Shown here: in pieces, positions 41,974 through 51,765 of the stretch
How positions within the stretch are numbered: position 1 is the first letter of the stretch
How the letters are laid out: each line of letters begins with the position of its first letter
Source of the DNA: Rhodospirillales bacterium
GTDB taxonomy: Bacteria; Pseudomonadota; Alphaproteobacteria; Micavibrionales; UBA1664
Assembly: GCA_023898805.1 (NCBI GenBank)
Contig: CP060260.1
Location: forward strand, 1,878,050-1,942,049
DNA: 64,000 nt
Direction of reading: 5' to 3'
Translations under genes and position numbers: made by a program
The notes under the pieces: generated by a model
Databases searched by the model: none
The model's input: only the letters and a program-made list of their open reading frames with translations
Told to the model about the DNA's origin: nothing

Positions 41974-43200
41974 ATGATCAAAAAACACCCAAACAGCGCA
42001 AGAAAATCAAGCGGTTGGCGCAATTGGCACGGCGTGGCGCTGGCTGGATTTGTAGCCGTCGGTGCGGGGACGCAGCCCGCCCGCGCCGAATTCAACCTGT
42101 TTGACAGATTTTTCAAGGCTGGCTCAGTGACTGCAAAGCGGCCCGTCACGTTCACGCCCCCCGCAGGCACGCCCGCGACCGACCTGCGACCGCAGGCCGA
42201 TGCGATACTGGATACAGCGATAGAGCGTCTGGCAAAAGCAACGCCCAAACGCCCCTTGATCATCGTATTGGGGGAAACTCATGACATATCCAGCCACCTG
42301 GTCTTGCATGAATTGATCCTCGATCGGTTGGCACCGTTGGTAAAAGGCGCGGGAAAAAAACTCGCCTTTGGCTATGAATGGGACCACAACTGGCTTTCCC
42401 GTGCGGTGTCCAACGCCACCTATGGGGATGTGTCGTCGGACCTTCAGCAATGCTTCAACATCGACGACACCAAAGGCACCCGCGCGATCAAAAGCCTGCT
42501 GGCCGTGCACAACTTTGAAGATGCCCCCGTCGCCTTCAAAAACCTGATGATGTATTTGCTCAAATCCGGCATTCCCGTGCGTATGGACGACGCGGCGCTG
42601 GGACCGGATGCGCGCGGGCAAATCGACACGAGCGATACGACGACACGCAATGCGGCGCAGACGATGAAGCTGGATCCCGCGGAAGCGATCAATTCCAATT
42701 CCGCTCAGGGTTTTGCATTGCGCAATCTTGTCATGGCGCGCAATGCGCTGCGTCACGTCGCCGATACGGGCGCATCCGTTTACATTCTGGGTACGGGGGG
42801 CGAACATGTTCTGGGCAACGCGGCCCAGGATCTTGCGTATGACACAAGCCTGTACCACAACCTGCGCGCGTTGGGCGCGGATGTCTTGCCGGTTTTGCTG
42901 GCCAGCCCGAACGAACGCAAGGATATCGTACTCTCCGATCAGGCCTCTCAGGCATTGGCGCAAAGCGGTCTGGTCATCGAAGGGCTGGCGGAAACGGGCT
43001 TTACCTATGGCAAGGACAGTCCCGCAAAGGAAGGGGAATACATCCGCAAAATCTGCCGCGACAGCGGCGGGTTCAAGGATTGTTACAACGCGGCCGCAAC
43101 GGCCAGTCACCCGTTTTTCAACGAATTCCGCCGCGCATACAAGGCATGGGGCGCACAGGCCGTAAAACGCATGAAGGCGGGTATGTGCAACCCCGGCTAG
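41974..43200 (+). CDS. Exported ChaN/EreA/TIKI-superfamily-like protein
   Basis: A 408-aa protein with an N-terminal export signal (GVALAGFVAVGAGTQPARA, possible cleavage near residue 38). The core begins IIVLGETHDISSHLVLHE with GETHD at 100-104, and later has RNLVMARNALRH (250-261) and YILGTGGEHVL (270-280). This order of GExH, R-N/D...MA and GxGGH motifs is that of the haem-binding/esterase-like superfamily containing ChaN, erythromycin esterase and TIKI proteases. Activity is unknown. The C-terminal region has two Cys that could pair. The gene is monocistronic and divergent from the Fo operon. Confidence 0.6.
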   Translation: MIKKHPNSARKSSGWRNWHGVALAGFVAVGAGTQPARAEFNLFDRFFKAGSVTAKRPVTFTPPAGTPATDLRPQADAILDTAIERLAKATPKRPLIIVLGETHDISSHLVLHELILDRLAPLVKGAGKKLAFGYEWDHNWLSRAVSNATYGDVSSDLQQCFNIDDTKGTRAIKSLLAVHNFEDAPVAFKNLMMYLLKSGIPVRMDDAALGPDARGQIDTSDTTTRNAAQTMKLDPAEAINSNSAQGFALRNLVMARNALRHVADTGASVYILGTGGEHVLGNAAQDLAYDTSLYHNLRALGADVLPVLLASPNERKDIVLSDQASQALAQSGLVIEGLAETGFTYGKDSPAKEGEYIRKICRDSGGFKDCYNAAATASHPFFNEFRRAYKAWGAQAVKRMKAGMCNPG

Positions 43201-43210
43201 GCCCTGCGGC

Positions 43211-46200
43211 CTAAGCCACGTGCGCCTGTTCCAACAACTCGCCCTGTGCCGCAAGGTTGACCGACACAAGCTGGCTGACCCCGCGTTCGGCCATCGTTAC
43301 GCCGTATAGCCGGTCCATGCGTGCCATCGTCATGCGGTGGTGGGTAATGATAAGGAACCGCGTCGCGCAGGATTGCGACATTTCCTCAAGCAACCCGCAA
43401 ACCCGGTCGACGTTGGCATCGTCCAGCGGCGCGTCCACTTCGTCCAGCACGCAGACCGGCGCCGGGTTCGACATGAACATCGCGAAGATCATCGCAAGCG
43501 CGGTCAGCGTCTGCTCTCCGCCCGAAAGCAGGCTCAAGGATTGCAGCGATTTGCCCGGCGGCTGGGCGAAGATTTCAAGCCCGGCGTCCAGCGGATCGTC
43601 GGAATCGATTAGTTTCAGGTAGGCCTCGCCGCCGCCGAAGAGCCGTTTGAACAGCGACTGGAAGTGCTGGTTGACGCTGGTGAACGTGGCGACGATGCGT
43701 TCACGCGCCTCGCCGTTGAGCATCCCGATCCCTTCGCGCAGACGTTCGATGGCCGCCGTCAGGTCCGCCTTTTCGCTTTCCAGCCGCGCCTGTTCGGTTT
43801 CCGTTTCGTTCAGTTCGACCTCGGCCCGCAGGTTGACGGGCCCCATCGCCTCGCGCTCGCGGTTGAGGGAGTCGCGCTCGGCCCGTGCCTTGGCGGTGCC
43901 CGGCAAGCCTTCCGGCCATTCCGTGATCACCGCGTTTTCCAGCGCGGAAGGCGAGGTGGAGAACCGGTCCTCGATCTCCGCCGCGATGCGCGTCTGTTCG
44001 GATTGCAGCGCCGCGACCGTGGCCTGAATGACCGCGCGCCGCTCGCGCAGGGTCGCGCCGTCCTCCTCGACTTTTTTCAGTTCGGATTGCAACGCCCGCG
44101 CCTTGTTGTCGGCGGCGCTGAAAGCGTCGGACGCGTTGCGCACGCATTCCTCAGCCGCCGCGATCTTATCCATGATCTCTTGCTGCGCGCTGCCCTGATG
44201 GTCGGCCTCTACCTGCGGGGCCAGCGTGGCCTTGCGCGAATCCAGCGTCGCGATCCGTGCCTCAAGCTGCGCCGCATGGGCCTGCCCGCGCGCCAGTTGC
44301 TCGCGCGTGCGCTTGTCTTCGGCCTCAAGGCTTTCGCGCAGATGCCGTGCTTGCGCGGCGGCGGCCTTGAGTTGTTCGATCCGCGCCGACGCCTCGTCGC
44401 GGCTTTGGCGTTTGGCTTGCAGGTCGCCTTCGGCGGCGCTCAGATCGGCGTGCAGCGCGTCGTCGTGCGCGCCGGATGCCAGCGCTTCGGATGCCGCCTG
44501 TGCCTGCGCGCGCAATTCGCCCGCGCCTTCGACCTGCGTGCGCGCCTGTGCCAGTTGCGCTTCGGCCAGTTCGCGGCGCATGGCTTGGTCGTTCACGGTT
44601 TTTTGAAGCTTGCCGGCTTGCTCCTCGGCGGCCCACAGGCGGTGGGTGACGTCCTTGGCCGCCGCCTGCGCGACATTCAAACCGTCCTGCGCGGCATTGC
44701 GCGCGGCTTCGGCCTCGGCCAAAGTGGATTCAGCCGACGTGATGGCGGGGGACAGATCGGTGATGGCTTTTTCCGCGTCGCGAATCTGGGCCTTCAGGGC
44801 GACGATGCGCGTTTCCGCGCTTTCACCCGCGTCCGCCGTGACCTGCAATCCGTCCCAGCGCCAGATCGCGCCCGCGCGCGTCGCCAGAACCTGTCCGCGC
44901 AAAAGCTGCGGCGCGACACGTTGCGCCGTCGCATCGTCCGGCGCGATGCCGACGGACGATGCAAAGGCCGCAAGCGGCGCGGGCACGTCGATCAGCGTAT
45001 TCAGGGGTGTGATCCCGGCGGGCCATTCGGCGTCGCCGAACATGTCGCCATGTCCCGCCCACGCGTCGCGCCGGGCGCGCATTCCGTCCTCGCTTGCCGC
45101 TGCCGCGACCGCACGGGCCAGATCGGCGGGAATATCCAAAGACAGGATCAGGGAATCCTCGAACCCCTTGCCCAGCCGGGCCAGCATTTCGCCCAAACCT
45201 TTGACCTCGCGCGATTTCATGTCGCGTGCCTGCGTATGTGCGGCCAGCGCCTCGCGCGCGGCGTTCAATGCCCCGCGCGCGGCATCCAGCGCTTCCTGCG
45301 CGGCGGGCAGGGCGGTCTCGGCGGCTTCCCGCCCGGATTTCAAATCCGCGACCTGCGCCAGAAGCGCGGCAAGCGCCGCGTCCTGCGGTTCCTCGGCCAG
45401 CACGGCCCGGTGTTTTTCCTCGACGGCCTCAAGCGCGGCGCGTACACGTGCCTCATCGGCCTGAGCGCGGGCCAGCGCCGCGGCGGCGGCGTCCCGTTCG
45501 GCCTGCGCGCGGCGGATCGTATCCTGCAACGTCAAAACGGCGTTTTCGCCCGAAGCGGTGTCCTCTTTCGCCTGCGCGTACGCGGCTTCCAGTTGTGCCA
45601 GCTCGTCCGGCGCGCCCGCATCCTCCGCCGCAAGGCGCACAAGATCGGCGGCGATGATCGCCGCGCGTTCGCCCAGTGCCTCGTGCTGCTCGCGCGCAAG
45701 GGTCAGGTCGCCCGTCGCCTGTTCGATCTGGTGGGTGATATCGGTGAATTCGTGTTTGCGGTGCGCCGCTTCGCGCGCCATTTGCTCCGCCGTCTGGCGC
45801 AGCAGTTGAAGCGCGGCGCGTTCCTCGGTATCCGTGCGGCGCAGCGTATCAAGCGCGCCGAACGCCTCTTCGACCTGCACGTTCAGGGTGCTGGATTTGC
45901 TCAGCGCATCGCGCACCGCGATGTCGGTTTCGCCGAAACGCACTTCTTCCTTGCGCAGCTTGTCGCGCGTCGCGGCCCAGTCCTGCCATGCGACAAGGCT
46001 TTCAAGGCGGCGGATATGTTCGGAAAGGTCGCGGTAACGTTCGGCCTGTTTTGCCTGCGCGCGCAGACTGTTGGCGCGCCCGCCCATCTCGCCGATCACA
46101 AGGTCGAGCCGCGCGAGGTTTTCATCCGCGGCCTTAAGGCGCAATTCTGCCTCGTGCCGCCGCGTGTACAACGAGGCGACCCCGGCGCTTTCCTCCAGCA

Positions 46201-46690
46201 TCTGGCGGCGTTCGGTCGGTTTGGCGGAAATAATCTGCGCCACGCGGCCCTGACTGACCAGCGCGGGCGAATGCGCGCCCGTCAGCGCGTCGGCGAACAG
46301 CATCTGCACGTCGCGCGCGCGCACCTGCTTGCCGTTGACCAGATACTGCGAACCCTTGTCGCGCTCGATCCTGCGCGTCACCTCGATCTGGGCCGAGGCG
46401 CCGAACGGCGCGGGCGCACGCCCGTCGCTGTTGTCCAAAAGCACCGTGACCTCGGCAATCGAACGCGCAGGGCGCGCGGTGGTTCCGGCGAAGATCACGT
46501 CCTCCATATCGCCCGAACGCATGTGCTTGGCGCGGTTTTCACCCATCACCCAGCGCAGCGCTTCGACCAGGTTCGACTTGCCGCAGCCGTTGGGACCGAC
46601 GATGCCGTTCAGCCCCTGACCGATATCCAGCTCGGTCTTGTCTACGAAGGATTTAAAGCCGCTCAAACGCAACCGGTTGATCTGAACCAT
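43211..46690 (-). CDS. smc: Chromosome segregation ATPase SMC
   Basis: An 1159-aa SMC. Walker A is GPNGCGKSN near residue 33, the hinge is at about 500-650, and long coiled coils flank it. The C-terminal head has the signature LSLLSGGEQTLTALAM and Walker B CVLDEVDAPLDD. It organises chromosome arms with ScpAB, which are not in the window. The gene follows the DsbA-like gene by 48 bp, the usual order in alphaproteobacteria. Confidence 0.97.
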   Translation of the reverse strand: MVQINRLRLSGFKSFVDKTELDIGQGLNGIVGPNGCGKSNLVEALRWVMGENRAKHMRSGDMEDVIFAGTTARPARSIAEVTVLLDNSDGRAPAPFGASAQIEVTRRIERDKGSQYLVNGKQVRARDVQMLFADALTGAHSPALVSQGRVAQIISAKPTERRQMLEESAGVASLYTRRHEAELRLKAADENLARLDLVIGEMGGRANSLRAQAKQAERYRDLSEHIRRLESLVAWQDWAATRDKLRKEEVRFGETDIAVRDALSKSSTLNVQVEEAFGALDTLRRTDTEERAALQLLRQTAEQMAREAAHRKHEFTDITHQIEQATGDLTLAREQHEALGERAAIIAADLVRLAAEDAGAPDELAQLEAAYAQAKEDTASGENAVLTLQDTIRRAQAERDAAAAALARAQADEARVRAALEAVEEKHRAVLAEEPQDAALAALLAQVADLKSGREAAETALPAAQEALDAARGALNAAREALAAHTQARDMKSREVKGLGEMLARLGKGFEDSLILSLDIPADLARAVAAAASEDGMRARRDAWAGHGDMFGDAEWPAGITPLNTLIDVPAPLAAFASSVGIAPDDATAQRVAPQLLRGQVLATRAGAIWRWDGLQVTADAGESAETRIVALKAQIRDAEKAITDLSPAITSAESTLAEAEAARNAAQDGLNVAQAAAKDVTHRLWAAEEQAGKLQKTVNDQAMRRELAEAQLAQARTQVEGAGELRAQAQAASEALASGAHDDALHADLSAAEGDLQAKRQSRDEASARIEQLKAAAAQARHLRESLEAEDKRTREQLARGQAHAAQLEARIATLDSRKATLAPQVEADHQGSAQQEIMDKIAAAEECVRNASDAFSAADNKARALQSELKKVEEDGATLRERRAVIQATVAALQSEQTRIAAEIEDRFSTSPSALENAVITEWPEGLPGTAKARAERDSLNREREAMGPVNLRAEVELNETETEQARLESEKADLTAAIERLREGIGMLNGEARERIVATFTSVNQHFQSLFKRLFGGGEAYLKLIDSDDPLDAGLEIFAQPPGKSLQSLSLLSGGEQTLTALAMIFAMFMSNPAPVCVLDEVDAPLDDANVDRVCGLLEEMSQSCATRFLIITHHRMTMARMDRLYGVTMAERGVSQLVSVNLAAQGELLEQAHVA

Positions 46691-46738
46691 GAATTTTTCG
46701 CCCGTGCCTTGTTTCTTTAATCGTGTCTATGTCGTGTG

Positions 46739-47614
46739 TTATTCGACCGGCGTGGTGTCCGGCGCCTTTTCCGGCGCGGGCGCGGCATCGTCGCCGCCTC
46801 CGGCCAGAAGCCCGTCAATGGTCGATTGGAACACGGTATAGGGTTGCGCCCCCGAAATGATTTTCTTGCCGTCGTTGAACACGAAGGTCGGCGTTGCCTG
46901 AATGTTGTATTTGGAAATCGCCTGCTGCACGCCTGCGATGATTGCCTTTTCGATTTCCGTATCCGCCAGACACGCCTTGGCGCGGTCTTCGGGCAGGCCC
47001 GCTAGCACCGCGTCCTGAAGCAGGGCCTGCGGATGGTTGTTGGAATAGGCCCATTGTTCGATCGAACCGAACAGCATGGTCAGGAAGCCGAAATACTGGT
47101 CGCCGGCAACGCAGCGTGACACCTTGGATGCGTCCATCGCTTGCTGGTTCAGCGGAAAATCGTTGAACACGATGCGCAGCTTGCCGGTTTCGACGTATTC
47201 CTTGATCAGGCGCGGCAGGATGGTTTCGTGCGCGTGCCCGCAATGCGGGCAGGTCAGGGATGAATACTCGGTCATCGTCACAGGGGCATCGCTGCGCCCG
47301 ATCGATTTCGGCGCTTTCGGGTCCATGCCGTCGGCGGTGATATGAATGTCCGCGTCGGTGACCTCGGCGCTGTCAGCCGCGGGAGGCAGTGTCGTGGTTG
47401 CGCTCGTGCCTTCCGGCGTCGGCGTGTCGGCTTTCTGGACATCGCCGGTTGCCGGGGCGATGGCGTTATCAACTGCGTTGTCCGCAATGCCCTGTTCGGC
47501 GAAGTCGCCCGCGGTTTCCGATGCCGGGTTCGGCTTGGAATGCAGAGAATAGGCGCCGCCTGCGGCGATCAAAAGGATCAGGGGAATAGTAAATAGAAGG
47601 ATTTTCTTCCGCAT
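46739..47614 (-). CDS. DsbA-family thiol:disulfide oxidoreductase
   Basis: A 291-aa protein. An N-terminal anchor or signal (about 3-24) is followed by a Pro/Thr/Ala-rich linker of about 75 residues and a thioredoxin-fold domain (about 88-275) with active site Cys122-Pro-His-Cys125 and cis-Pro in QATPTFVF. This is the 'DsbA before smc' protein of alphaproteobacteria, thought to oxidise or isomerise periplasmic thiols. I start at MRKKILLF, which begins a signal-anchor sequence. A third Cys lies in SRCVAG. Confidence 0.88.
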   Translation of the reverse strand: MRKKILLFTIPLILLIAAGGAYSLHSKPNPASETAGDFAEQGIADNAVDNAIAPATGDVQKADTPTPEGTSATTTLPPAADSAEVTDADIHITADGMDPKAPKSIGRSDAPVTMTEYSSLTCPHCGHAHETILPRLIKEYVETGKLRIVFNDFPLNQQAMDASKVSRCVAGDQYFGFLTMLFGSIEQWAYSNNHPQALLQDAVLAGLPEDRAKACLADTEIEKAIIAGVQQAISKYNIQATPTFVFNDGKKIISGAQPYTVFQSTIDGLLAGGGDDAAPAPEKAPDTTPVE

Positions 47615-47767
47615 CTTCAACAGCCTGTGGATAACTTTCCTGCGTAAACCGGTTTCGGGTGACGGGGCATCCTCACAATCGGGCAGGCCCAAGTCAATTT
47701 GACCCGGCCGGAGGCCCGCGACTTATGCACATTTTTCGGGTTGTCCCCAAGGTTTCATGAAGGCAGT

Positions 47768-49576
47768 ATGCGCGCCATGGAAAAACAAAGACGTAATTTT
47801 GTAAAACCGCTTCTCAATCTGCTGGGGCTGATCGGGCGCGGACAGCTTCCCGCCTTTCTGGGTCTTCTGATCGCGGTCGGCGGGGCCGCGGGCATCACGC
47901 TGGCTTTCGGCCATGTCATCAAGAATCTCGTCGATCAGGGGTTTACTGGCGCCGGTGCGGCGCATCTTGATCGCACGCTGATGCTGATGGTCGCACTGGT
48001 GGCGGGGCTGGCCCTGTCCAGTTTTTCGCGGTTGAGCCTCGCGGGCTGGCTGTCCGAACGACTGGTCGCCGATTTGCGCACCCGCGCCTTCGCCCGGCTG
48101 TTGATGCTTGATCCCGGCTATTACCACAAGCGCCTGTCGCACGAAATCGCGACCGCCTTGTCCGCCGACACCGCGTTGATCGGCACCACCATGGCGACCT
48201 CGCTGCCGCTGGTTTTGCGCAATATCCTGCTTGTGCTGGGCGGCATGGCCATGCTGCTGACGACTGCGCCGCGTCTGACGCTGCTGGTCCTGCTGGTGAT
48301 GCCGCTGGTGGCGCTGCCGGTGATTGTGATCGGGCGCGTGGTGCGCGGCAATGCCCGCCATGCGCAGGAACGCACGGGCGCGCTGGGTGGCCTGATGGGC
48401 GAAACCTTGGCCGCGATCCAGACGGTGCAAAGCTTCACCGCCGAAACCCGCCTAAGTGAACGCTACAGGCGCGATGCCGAAGACGTGCTGCGCGCCGACA
48501 TGCGCCAGATCCTTTCCCGCGCGGCGATGGTGGCGTCGATCATCTTTATTCTCTTTTCCTCGCTTTGCGGGGTGATGTGGCTGGGCGCGCACGACGTGAT
48601 GGCAGGCCGCCTTAGCGCCGGGGCGCTGACCGGGTTTGTCTTTTACGCGGCGATCGTCGCCTCCGCCTTCGGCATTCTGGGCGATGTCGGCGCGGCGGTG
48701 TTCCGTGCCGCCGCCGCGCTGGAGCGCGTGCGCGAAATGCTGGCGCTCGAACCCGCGATCACGTCCGCCGCGGATGCAAAGCCGCTGGCCGTGCCCGCGC
48801 GCGGCGACATCGCGGTCGAAAACCTGTCGTTTGCCTATGGCGACGCGCCGATCCTTGATGGATTGACGCTGCAAGTGCGTGCGGGAGAAACCGTGGCCGT
48901 GGTGGGTGCCAGCGGCGCGGGCAAAACGACGCTTTTCCAGATGCTGATGCGCTTTGCCGATCCGCAGCGCGGCCGCGTCCTGCTGGACGGGCAGGATATA
49001 TCGGACCTGAAGCTGGAGGATCTGCGCGGCGCGATCGCCTATGTGCCGCAGGACGGCGCGCTTTTTTCAACCTCGGTGCGTGATAACATTCGGCTGGGCG
49101 ACCCCGATGCCACGCAAGACAGGGTCGAGGCCGCGGCGCGCGACGCCCAGGCGCACGATTTCATCATGGCGATGCCGCATGGCTATGACACCGAATTGGG
49201 CGAGCGCGGGACGCGCCTGTCCGGCGGCCAGCGGCAGCGCATCGCGCTGGCCCGCGCGCTGCTCAAACCCGCGCCGGTGCTGCTGCTGGACGAGGCGACG
49301 GCCGCGTTGGACAGCGAAAATGAAAAGGCGATCCAGCAGGCGGTCCGCGCCTTGCATGGGCGGCGCACGGTGCTGATCATCGCGCACCGCCTCTCCACGG
49401 TGCTGGAGGCCGACCGCATCTTCGTCCTGAACGACGGCCGCGTGGCGGAGGAGGGGACTCACGCCGAACTGGTCCGCAAGGGCGGCTTGTACGCGCGCAT
49501 GTGGGAACAGCAGTTTTCGATGGCCGAAACACAGGCGCGCGCCGCCCATCCGAACGTTTCCGGCGTTTTTCACTGA
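47768..49576 (+). CDS. ABC transporter, fused permease-ATPase (MsbA/lipid exporter type)
   Basis: A 602-aa half-transporter. Six membrane helices (about 20-310) include the substrate cavity; the ATPase domain (about 345-590) has Walker A GASGAGKTT, signature LSGGQRQR, Walker B VLLLDEAT and the H-loop IIAHRLS. It would export a lipid, peptide or drug as a homodimer. AAGG lies before the ATG at 47768; a second start at 47777 is possible. It stands alone and its last bases overlap convergent mutY by seven. Confidence 0.9.
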   Translation: MRAMEKQRRNFVKPLLNLLGLIGRGQLPAFLGLLIAVGGAAGITLAFGHVIKNLVDQGFTGAGAAHLDRTLMLMVALVAGLALSSFSRLSLAGWLSERLVADLRTRAFARLLMLDPGYYHKRLSHEIATALSADTALIGTTMATSLPLVLRNILLVLGGMAMLLTTAPRLTLLVLLVMPLVALPVIVIGRVVRGNARHAQERTGALGGLMGETLAAIQTVQSFTAETRLSERYRRDAEDVLRADMRQILSRAAMVASIIFILFSSLCGVMWLGAHDVMAGRLSAGALTGFVFYAAIVASAFGILGDVGAAVFRAAAALERVREMLALEPAITSAADAKPLAVPARGDIAVENLSFAYGDAPILDGLTLQVRAGETVAVVGASGAGKTTLFQMLMRFADPQRGRVLLDGQDISDLKLEDLRGAIAYVPQDGALFSTSVRDNIRLGDPDATQDRVEAAARDAQAHDFIMAMPHGYDTELGERGTRLSGGQRQRIALARALLKPAPVLLLDEATAALDSENEKAIQQAVRALHGRRTVLIIAHRLSTVLEADRIFVLNDGRVAEEGTHAELVRKGGLYARMWEQQFSMAETQARAAHPNVSGVFH

Positions 49577-50595
49577 CCTTTCATCATTTTTACCGCTTTG
49601 GCGAACACGCTGGGCAAGCCATCGGCTTCCGGCGCGGTGAAGAAATAACCTGCTGGCACGGTGGAAATGGTTGCGGGCAGCACAGCAAGGTCCAGCTCGA
49701 AATGCGTGAACACATGCCGCACATGCCTTGGTTTCGCGTTTTTGCCGATGCGCAGCCATGCCGGGTGCGCCGGGTCCTCGTCCCACACCGATGTCGGCAG
49801 GCCGCGCATCCCGCCCAAAAGCCCTTTGGCGGGGCGCGTTTCCATCAATACCCGCCCGGCATCGTCCACGATCCAATAGGCGAATCCGCGCCGCTTTGGT
49901 CGTGACTGTTTGGCTGTGCGGCGTGGCAATTCACCTGCCAGCCTCGCCTTGTGTGCGGCGCATGCGGTCCGGATGGGACAGGCGCCGCATTTCGGCGCGC
50001 GCGGGGTGCAGATCGTGGCGGCAAGGTCCATCAGTGCCTGCGGCAGATCGTGGGGCCGCGTATTCGCGCGGCTTTCAAATAACGGTCGCGCCGCCGCCTG
50101 TATCGCCTTCTTGCCCTGTGGCAGGGGGGCTTCAATGGCGAACAGTCGCGCCGCCACCCGCTCGATATTCCCGTCGATGACCGGCGCACGCTGCCCGAAG
50201 GCGATGGCCGCGATGGCCCCGGCCGTATACGCTCCGATGCCGGGCAGGGCCGTAAGCCCCGAAATATCACGCGGGAATTCGCCGCCATGTTCGCGCACCA
50301 CCGCACGGGCGCAGGCCAGCATGTTACGCGCACGGGCATAATACCCAAGCCCTGCCCACGCCTGCATGACGTCCGCGTCCGGCGCTTCGGCCAACGCGCG
50401 GATATCCGGGTATTTTTCCATGAATTTTAGGAAATAGGGCATGACCGCAGGCACAGTCGTCTGTTGCAGCATGATTTCCGAAAGCCACACGGCATAAGGA
50501 TCGGGATGCTTCGCACCCTTGTGCCGCCACGGCAGGTCGCGGCCATGCCGGTCGTACCATGCCAGCAGGGGGGCAATAATGCTTTGGGGTTTCAT
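49570..50595 (-). CDS. mutY: A/G-specific adenine glycosylase MutY
   Basis: A 341-aa base-excision enzyme that removes adenine paired with 8-oxoguanine. It has the Glu-containing helix SEIMLQQTTV, the helix-hairpin-helix LTALPGIGAYTAGAI, catalytic Asp in VIDGNIERV and a 4Fe-4S loop C-x6-C-x2-C-x5-C (CTPRAPKCGACPIRTAC). A C-terminal Nudix-like domain recognises 8-oxoG. It is divergent from the DUF721 gene. Confidence 0.95.
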   Translation of the reverse strand: MKPQSIIAPLLAWYDRHGRDLPWRHKGAKHPDPYAVWLSEIMLQQTTVPAVMPYFLKFMEKYPDIRALAEAPDADVMQAWAGLGYYARARNMLACARAVVREHGGEFPRDISGLTALPGIGAYTAGAIAAIAFGQRAPVIDGNIERVAARLFAIEAPLPQGKKAIQAAARPLFESRANTRPHDLPQALMDLAATICTPRAPKCGACPIRTACAAHKARLAGELPRRTAKQSRPKRRGFAYWIVDDAGRVLMETRPAKGLLGGMRGLPTSVWDEDPAHPAWLRIGKNAKPRHVRHVFTHFELDLAVLPATISTVPAGYFFTAPEADGLPSVFAKAVKMMKGQ

Positions 50596-50604
50596 ACCTC
50601 AATC

Positions 50605-51126
50605 ATGTACCGTGACTTGATGTCCGGACCAACCCTGATCGCGTCGCTGCTTGGCAAGGCCTCGAAATCCATTATCGGGCGCGACAAATCCCGCGCGCGC
50701 CTGTCTATGGCGCGGCTGATCGACCAATGGCCGGAAATCATCGCGCCCGAGGACCCGCTGGTCGCCCGTCCCGTGCGCGTGGGTTGGCGCAAACTGCCCG
50801 AAATGGACGGTAAAAAATGTTCCGAAGGCACGCTGTATATCGCCGCGCCCTCGGCGCTTGCCGCCCGGCTGACGTATCAGCAGGCGGTGATCGTCGCCCG
50901 CGTCAACCGCCTGTTCGGTATGCCCGATCATTGCCGCATCGCCCGCATTTCACTGGCGCATGACCGCATCGCCGCGCCCTTTAAACGCGCCCCGCGTACG
51001 GGCGGCGTGGTGGATGCCGCCACCAGCGCCACGCTTGATGGCGTGGCCGACCCGGTCCTGCGCGCGCGGCTTGAAAAGCTGGCCCGCGCGATGGCTGGGG
51101 CCGCCGCGGGCGAAAAACCGCGCTGA
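50605..51126 (+). CDS. DUF721 (DciA-like) protein
   Basis: A 173-aa DUF721 protein: LIASLLGKASKSIIGRDKSRAR at the start, LIDQWPEIIAP, and the KH-like core GTLYIAAPSALAARLTYQQ followed by VNRLFGMPDHCRIARISLAH. DciA-type DUF721 proteins help load the replicative helicase in bacteria lacking DnaC. Two starts (50605 and 50620) are possible. In alphaproteobacteria it sits between mutY and the dsbA-smc genes; here the ABC exporter separates these parts. Confidence 0.85.
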   Translation: MYRDLMSGPTLIASLLGKASKSIIGRDKSRARLSMARLIDQWPEIIAPEDPLVARPVRVGWRKLPEMDGKKCSEGTLYIAAPSALAARLTYQQAVIVARVNRLFGMPDHCRIARISLAHDRIAAPFKRAPRTGGVVDAATSATLDGVADPVLRARLEKLARAMAGAAAGEKPR

Positions 51127-51191
51127 ACTTGCGGCAGGCGCGCGAACCTGCTATCCATCCCGCCGGTAAGCAACAGATTTTCAGGTGTTTC

Positions 51192-51761
51192 ATGGCAAAG
51201 GTAAATTCGATCACGCTGCGCGCCGGCATGGTCATCGAATACAACGGCAAGATCATGGTCGTGCTCAAACACGAAATCATGCAAATGCAGCAGCGTTCGG
51301 GCACGATCCAGCTCGACCTGCGCGACGTGCGCACCGGCAACAAGGACTCGATCCGCTTCAAAACCGGCGAGATGGTGGACCGCCTGCGCCTCGACCAGAA
51401 CGAGGCGACGTATCTGTTCGAGGACGGCGACAATTACATCTTCATGGATACCCAGACCTATGAACAGACGCCGATCAGCAGGGAATTGCTGGGCGACAAG
51501 GGCGCCTTCCTGCAAGAAGGCATGGCCGTCCAGATTGAATCCTACGAAGGCGACCCGCTTTCCGTTGAATTGCCGCAAACCGTCACCGCCACCATTTCGG
51601 AAACCGAGCCGGTGGTGAAGGGCCAGACCGCGGCCAGCTCGTACAAGCCCGCGATGCTGGATATCGGCGTGCGCGTGATGGTGCCCCCGCATATCGAAAC
51701 GGGCACCCGCATCGTCGTTAAAACCGAAGACGGCTCGTACGTCGAACGCGCGAAGGATTGA
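51192..51761 (+). CDS. efp: Elongation factor P with atypical tip loop
   Basis: A 189-aa EF-P with three beta-barrel domains: an N-terminal KOW-like domain, OB domain II (from about 66) and OB domain III ending GTRIVVKTEDGSYVERA. EF-P binds between the P and E sites and relieves stalling at polyproline. The tip of domain I normally reads PGKGGA with a modified Lys34 or Arg; here residues 31-37 are QMQQRSG, so the tip residue is Gln34 and the PG pair is gone. The start MAKVNSITLRAG is typical. suhB-like follows by four bases. Confidence 0.95.
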   Translation: MAKVNSITLRAGMVIEYNGKIMVVLKHEIMQMQQRSGTIQLDLRDVRTGNKDSIRFKTGEMVDRLRLDQNEATYLFEDGDNYIFMDTQTYEQTPISRELLGDKGAFLQEGMAVQIESYEGDPLSVELPQTVTATISETEPVVKGQTAASSYKPAMLDIGVRVMVPPHIETGTRIVVKTEDGSYVERAKD

Positions 51762-51765
51762 TCCA

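Noticed and set aside
43664..46720. Very long plus-strand frame (1018 codons) across smc
   Set aside because: Antisense shadow of smc in a GC-rich third-position pattern. No motif, no ribosome-binding site.
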